A DNA stretch of 9,057 nucleotides from contig CAMWTX010000055.1 of NCBI GenBank assembly GCA_947177315.1, positions 1-9,057 on the forward strand, in the 5' to 3' direction. The notes below the pieces were generated by a model, which was not told where the DNA came from, did no database searches, and saw only the letters and a list, made by a program, of their open reading frames with translations. Each line of letters opens with the position of its first letter. The stretch's first letter is position 1. The position numbers and the translations under genes were made by a program. Shown here piece after piece: positions 7,001-9,057 of the stretch. The DNA is from an uncultured Bacteroidales bacterium. GTDB taxonomy: Bacteria > Bacteroidota > Bacteroidia > Bacteroidales > P3.

Positions 7001-8308
7001 ATGAAGAAATTACTCTACCTACTGACCGGCCTCGTGTTGACGGCAGGTGTATTCACCGGCTGCGAGAAACCCGAAAAAGAATCGGAAAAGGCCAAAAGCA
7101 CGATAAAGGGCGTGGTAACCGACAAGGAAACGGGATCTCCGCTCTCAGGAGTAATAATAACACTGCAACCTACGGGCAAACAGGTGCAGACTGCTGAAGA
7201 CGGCACCTATATTTTCGAGAATCTAAAAGTGGGATCTTATACTCTCCAAGCGCAGAAAGATGGCTACGATGACTATGAAAATGCGGAAATAAAGTTAGGA
7301 GTTGAGCAAACGCTGGTGTTGGATATCGAAATGGGAGAATCCATATGTGCCTTGGAAGGGAAAGTAACGGATAAGAAAACGGGTGAACCGCTTTCAGGCG
7401 TAACGATAGAAATACAACTGATAGGCAAACAGGTGCAGACGGCAGAGAACGGTATCTACCGTTTAGACAGTCTGAAAGCCGGCACCTACACCCTCAAGGC
7501 ACAGAAAGCCGGCTATGTGGACTATATCAAGGAAAAAATCAAACTTATAGCCAGTCAGACCCTGCCGTTGGATATAGAAATGGAAGAAGAATACAAGGCG
7601 GAATCTGACTACACGGTAACGATGTATGGTCTGAATCTGGAAATGGTATATGTGGAGGGCGGTGAATTCGAGATGGGGGCGACTGCGGAGCAGGGGAATG
7701 ATGCGTATGATGATGAAAAGCCGGTGCGGACGATAAAGTTGGATGGATATCATATCGGCAAGTACGAGGTGACGCAGGCGCAGTGGAAGGCGGTGATGGG
7801 AACGGAGCCTTCGTATTACAAGGGCGACAATCTTCCGGTGGAGAAGGTAAGTTGGGAGGAAGCGCAGGAATTCTGCCGAAAACTGAGCAGGGCGACGGGC
7901 AAGAAATACGGGTTGCCGACGGAGGCACAGTGGGAGTACGCGGCGCGAGGGGGCAACAAGAGCCAACATTATAAATACGCCGGCGGCAACGACATCGATG
8001 AGGTGGCGTGGTATCGTGATGGCCACAGCGGGAGTAAAACGCATCCGGTAGGGAGTAAGAAAGCCAACGAGTTGGGTCTCTACGATATGAGCGGCAACGT
8101 ATGGGAATGGTGCTCGGATTGGTACGGAAACTATGATGAGAATGATACGGAGAATCCGCAGAGATCTGCAAATGACTCCCGCCGCGTGAATCGGGGCGGC
8201 GGCTGGGACTTTCCCGCCGTCTCTTGTCGCGTGTCGAACCGGGACGGCAATACTCCCGACGAGCGCTACGGCGATCTTGGCTTCCGCGTGGCCTGCAGTT
8301 CAAAATAA
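7001..8308 (+). CDS. Lipoprotein with two CarboxypepD-reg-like repeats and C-terminal SUMF1/FGE-like domain; candidate DGR target
   Basis: This 435-residue protein begins MKKLLYLLTG with a lipobox ending FTGC, so Cys21 is probably lipidated; acidic and lysine residues follow. Two tandem beta-sandwich repeats of the carboxypeptidase-regulatory type occupy about 33-111 and 116-194. A SUMF1/FGE-like domain spans about 207-433, shown by MVYVEGGEFEMG, KYEVTQAQWKAVMG, YGLPTEAQWEYAARGG, GLYDMSGNVWEWCSDW and GFRVA. The catalytic cysteine pair of true formylglycine-generating enzymes is not recognisable: only Cys409 lies in the GGGW-to-CR segment, which is shorter than in FGE. Sulfatase activation is therefore unlikely, and a ligand-binding C-type-lectin-like fold more probable. 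Residues 403-425 alternate fixed and apparently diversified positions as in DGR variable proteins. Surface or periplasmic display is expected. It has its own promoter and a strong terminator (8396-8433). Confidence 0.92.
   Translation: MKKLLYLLTGLVLTAGVFTGCEKPEKESEKAKSTIKGVVTDKETGSPLSGVIITLQPTGKQVQTAEDGTYIFENLKVGSYTLQAQKDGYDDYENAEIKLGVEQTLVLDIEMGESICALEGKVTDKKTGEPLSGVTIEIQLIGKQVQTAENGIYRLDSLKAGTYTLKAQKAGYVDYIKEKIKLIASQTLPLDIEMEEEYKAESDYTVTMYGLNLEMVYVEGGEFEMGATAEQGNDAYDDEKPVRTIKLDGYHIGKYEVTQAQWKAVMGTEPSYYKGDNLPVEKVSWEEAQEFCRKLSRATGKKYGLPTEAQWEYAARGGNKSQHYKYAGGNDIDEVAWYRDGHSGSKTHPVGSKKANELGLYDMSGNVWEWCSDWYGNYDENDTENPQRSANDSRRVNRGGGWDFPAVSCRVSNRDGNTPDERYGDLGFRVACSSK
7097..7582 (+). repeat. Tandem duplication of the CarboxypepD-reg-like unit
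   Basis: Codons 33-111 and 116-194 encode two copies of one unit with a period of 83 residues (249 bp). Shared landmarks are VTDK-TG-PLSGV, GKQVQTAE-G-Y, L-AQK-GY and LDIEM. The DNA is also conserved locally: CAAACAGGTGCAGAC occurs in both copies. This indicates an intragenic duplication that has since diverged. Confidence 0.85.
8186..8300 (+). other. Candidate DGR variable region (VR)
   Basis: Fixed residues GGGW, CRVSNR, P, R and LGFR are separated by runs matching the Asn-rich runs of typical SUMF1-type DGR templates. The candidate diversified codons are 403-405 (GAC TTT CCC), 407-408 (GTC TCT), 415-418 (GAC GGC AAT ACT), 420-421 (GAC GAG) and 423-425 (TAC GGC GAT). All but GAG can be derived from AAC or AAT by changing only adenines. 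The segment ends at the C-terminus in GC-rich sequence, as DGR VRs do. No template repeat is visible in the window, so this is a pattern-based inference. Confidence 0.6.
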
Positions 8309-8310
8309 AG

Positions 8311-8367
8311 CCGAGTAAAATTCGGTAGCCCGGCAGTGTTCGGAGCGGAGCGAAGAACATGCCGCGG
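8311..8367 (+). other. Structured DNA/RNA just downstream of the candidate VR
   Basis: A small hairpin is possible at 8311-8325 (CCGAGT / ATTCGG, including one G-U pair). A larger one pairs GGCA (8332-8335) with TGCC (8360-8363) and TGTTC (8337-8341) with GAACA (8355-8359), with G8336 bulged and a purine-rich loop GGAGCGGAGCGAA. AGCCCG (8327-8332) could instead pair with CGGGCT (8385-8390). DGR targets often carry a hairpin shortly after the VR that aids retrohoming; this could be that element or a 3'-UTR fold. Confidence 0.5.
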
Positions 8368-8395
8368 TAACCACCAAAAAGAATCGGGCTTAAAC

Positions 8396-8433
8396 AAGAG
8401 AGGCGGGGCGATTTCATCGCCCCGCCCTCTTTT
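8396..8433 (+). terminator. Strong rho-independent terminator of the lipoprotein gene
   Basis: The 10-bp stem GGCGGGGCGA / TCGCCCCGCC encloses the loop TTTCA. It is extended by AAGAG / CTCTT across one bulged A (8401) and followed by T residues to 8433. It may also serve the opposite strand, where a reading frame stops 6 bp away at 8439. Confidence 0.9.
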
Positions 8434-8438
8434 GTATC

Positions 8439-8546
8439 TCACGCCAACGCCTTGGTGATTTCAACGCGTGGTCCAAGCGTTTTGATATTGAAACAGGCTT
8501 CAATGTACTTGTGTTGTAAAATCAATGCAGATATATTACATTTGCA
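8439..8546 (-). pseudogene. Possible 3' remnant of a lost minus-strand gene
   Basis: On the minus strand, 35 codons are open before a TGA at 8441-8439. They encode QHKYIEACFNIKTLGPRVEI followed by TKALA, which reads like a genuine protein C-terminus. There is no start codon in the frame, and it overlaps the promoter of the antitoxin gene. The terminator stem begins 6 bp after this stop, as expected for convergent genes sharing a terminator. I do not recognise the family. The 5' part may have been lost when the toxin-antitoxin module inserted. Chance openness of 35 codons remains possible. Confidence 0.35.
8514..8544 (+). promoter_or_regulatory. Bacteroidota promoter of the antitoxin-toxin pair
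   Basis: TTG (8514-8516), a 20-bp spacer and TACATTTG (8537-8544) match both promoter elements at ideal spacing. Transcription would start near 8550, about 20 bases before the ATG at 8570. An RHH antitoxin often represses its own promoter, but I see no clear operator palindrome. Confidence 0.82.
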
Positions 8547-8569
8547 TTAACTTTACAATATGAAGTAAT

Positions 8570-8824
8570 ATGGAAATAGCTGTAAAGAGAAATCAGAGTT
8601 TCCGTCTTTCGGGAGAACTTATCGAGAGATTGAAACAGCTTGCCAAGGGACAGAACCGCAGTCTCAATAATTATGTTGAGACCGTGCTTTTGGATGCGGC
8701 CTATCGTGAACCCAACGCTGTAACGCTCGCGGCGATAAAAGAGGTACAAAACGGAACTTTGCGCAACGAACCGGAACTTGACCTTTCTTCCATTGAAGCA
8801 ATGGAAAAATCAATGGGATTATGA
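8570..8824 (+). CDS. Ribbon-helix-helix-type antitoxin
   Basis: This 84-residue protein has an N-terminal ribbon-helix-helix-like segment: a strand (KRNQSFRLS), then helices (GELIERLKQLAKGQNR and SLNNYVETVLLDAAYREP). An acidic, flexible C-terminal part follows (LRNEPELDLSSIEAMEKSMG), which in such antitoxins wraps and blocks the toxin. RHH antitoxins bind DNA as dimers and usually repress their own operon. The stop codon overlaps the toxin start as ATGA (8821-8824), the usual translational coupling for these pairs. The upstream promoter is clear and the frame is intact. The exact antitoxin family is not certain. Confidence 0.82.
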   Translation: MEIAVKRNQSFRLSGELIERLKQLAKGQNRSLNNYVETVLLDAAYREPNAVTLAAIKEVQNGTLRNEPELDLSSIEAMEKSMGL

Positions 8825-8979
8825 AAAAACTGAAAACATCTTCCCAATTTAAGAAAGACTACAAGAGATTCCGTAACAATCCTAAAAAGGTAAAGAAGCT
8901 GTTTGAGGTATTGAATCTGCTTAAAAACGAGTCTGCAATACCGGAAACCTATCGCTCCCATTCAGAATTATTCGGATAA
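8821..8979 (+). pseudogene. YafQ/RelE-type toxin, truncated at the C-terminus
   Basis: The frame starts MKKLKTSSQFKKDYKRFRNN, then PKKVKKLFEVLNLL and IPETYRSH, a good N-terminal match to YafQ-type mRNA interferases, which cleave ribosome-bound mRNA. It ends after only 52 residues with SELFG and TAA at 8977-8979. Full toxins are about 90 residues, and their C-terminal strands carry the catalytic His and the conserved acidic and aromatic residues, all missing here. The stop comes just before the abnormal GC-rich DNA at the window end. The truncation could therefore be a true deletion, or an assembly or sequencing artefact at a contig end. The family assignment is firm for the part present; the loss of function is inferred. 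Confidence 0.72.
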
Positions 8980-9057
8980 GCCACCCCACACAGCCCCTCG
9001 AGACGGGCCCGAGGCGAGAGGGCGCCCCCGGGGGCGGGGGGGTGGCGCGCGGGCGGC
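8980..9057. other. Anomalous GC-rich terminal sequence
   Basis: The last 57 bases (9001-9057) hold only about six A/T bases, with runs such as CCCCCGGGGGCGGGGGGG, unlike the rest of the window. No coding or repeat match is evident. It may be a contig-end artefact, an adapter or chimeric read, or DNA from another source. Confidence 0.6.

Noticed and set aside
7613..8302. Calling the SUMF1 domain a sulfatase-activating enzyme
   Set aside because: The catalytic cysteine pair is not recognisable, and no sulfatase gene is in the window.
7545..8417. A 290-codon minus-strand frame opposite the SUMF1 lipoprotein gene
   Set aside because: It is a Ser/Pro/Arg-rich shadow that runs through the terminator hairpin; the plus-strand domain evidence is decisive.

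Overview
The window looks like a chromosomal segment of a Bacteroidota bacterium, most likely Bacteroidales. Three upstream regions carry the Bacteroidota promoter signature: a TAnnTTTG box, in two cases exactly 20 bp after a TTG/TTTG element. Shine-Dalgarno sequences are not evident. The gene families also fit: a BatA-type membrane protein, a ParC-like topoisomerase subunit, and a lipoprotein with carboxypeptidase-regulatory repeats plus a SUMF1 domain. No rRNA, tRNA or CRISPR array was seen.

Left part (1-6333) is conserved housekeeping DNA. An M23 peptidase gene, cut by the window edge, runs leftward from a compact divergent promoter region (about 638-734). Running rightward is a tight block of three genes with gaps of only 3-4 bp: a BatA-domain/vWA membrane protein, topoisomerase IV subunit A (parC) and the release-factor glutamine methyltransferase prmC. 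They are probably one transcript. ParC ends in QLSLF, a perfect match to the sliding-clamp-binding pentapeptide.

Right part (6334-9057) is accessory DNA. First comes a small conserved ORF followed by a GNAT acetyltransferase gene destroyed by an internal deletion. Next is an AT-rich spacer with a 24-bp inverted repeat. Then comes a lipoprotein gene with a strong Bacteroidota promoter, two tandem CarboxypepD-reg-like repeats and a C-terminal SUMF1/FGE-like (C-type-lectin-like) domain. The last ~35 codons of that gene have the residue and codon pattern of a variable region (VR) of a diversity-generating retroelement (DGR) target. They are followed by structured DNA and a strong terminator. No reverse transcriptase or template repeat lies in the window, so this would be a remote target. 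Beyond it are the apparent 3' end of a lost minus-strand gene, an RHH antitoxin gene with its own promoter, and a truncated YafQ/RelE-type toxin gene. The last ~78 bases are extremely GC-rich and look foreign or artefactual.

The most interesting signal is the putative DGR-diversified surface lipoprotein, sitting between two decayed toxin-antitoxin-like modules immediately downstream of an essential-gene block.
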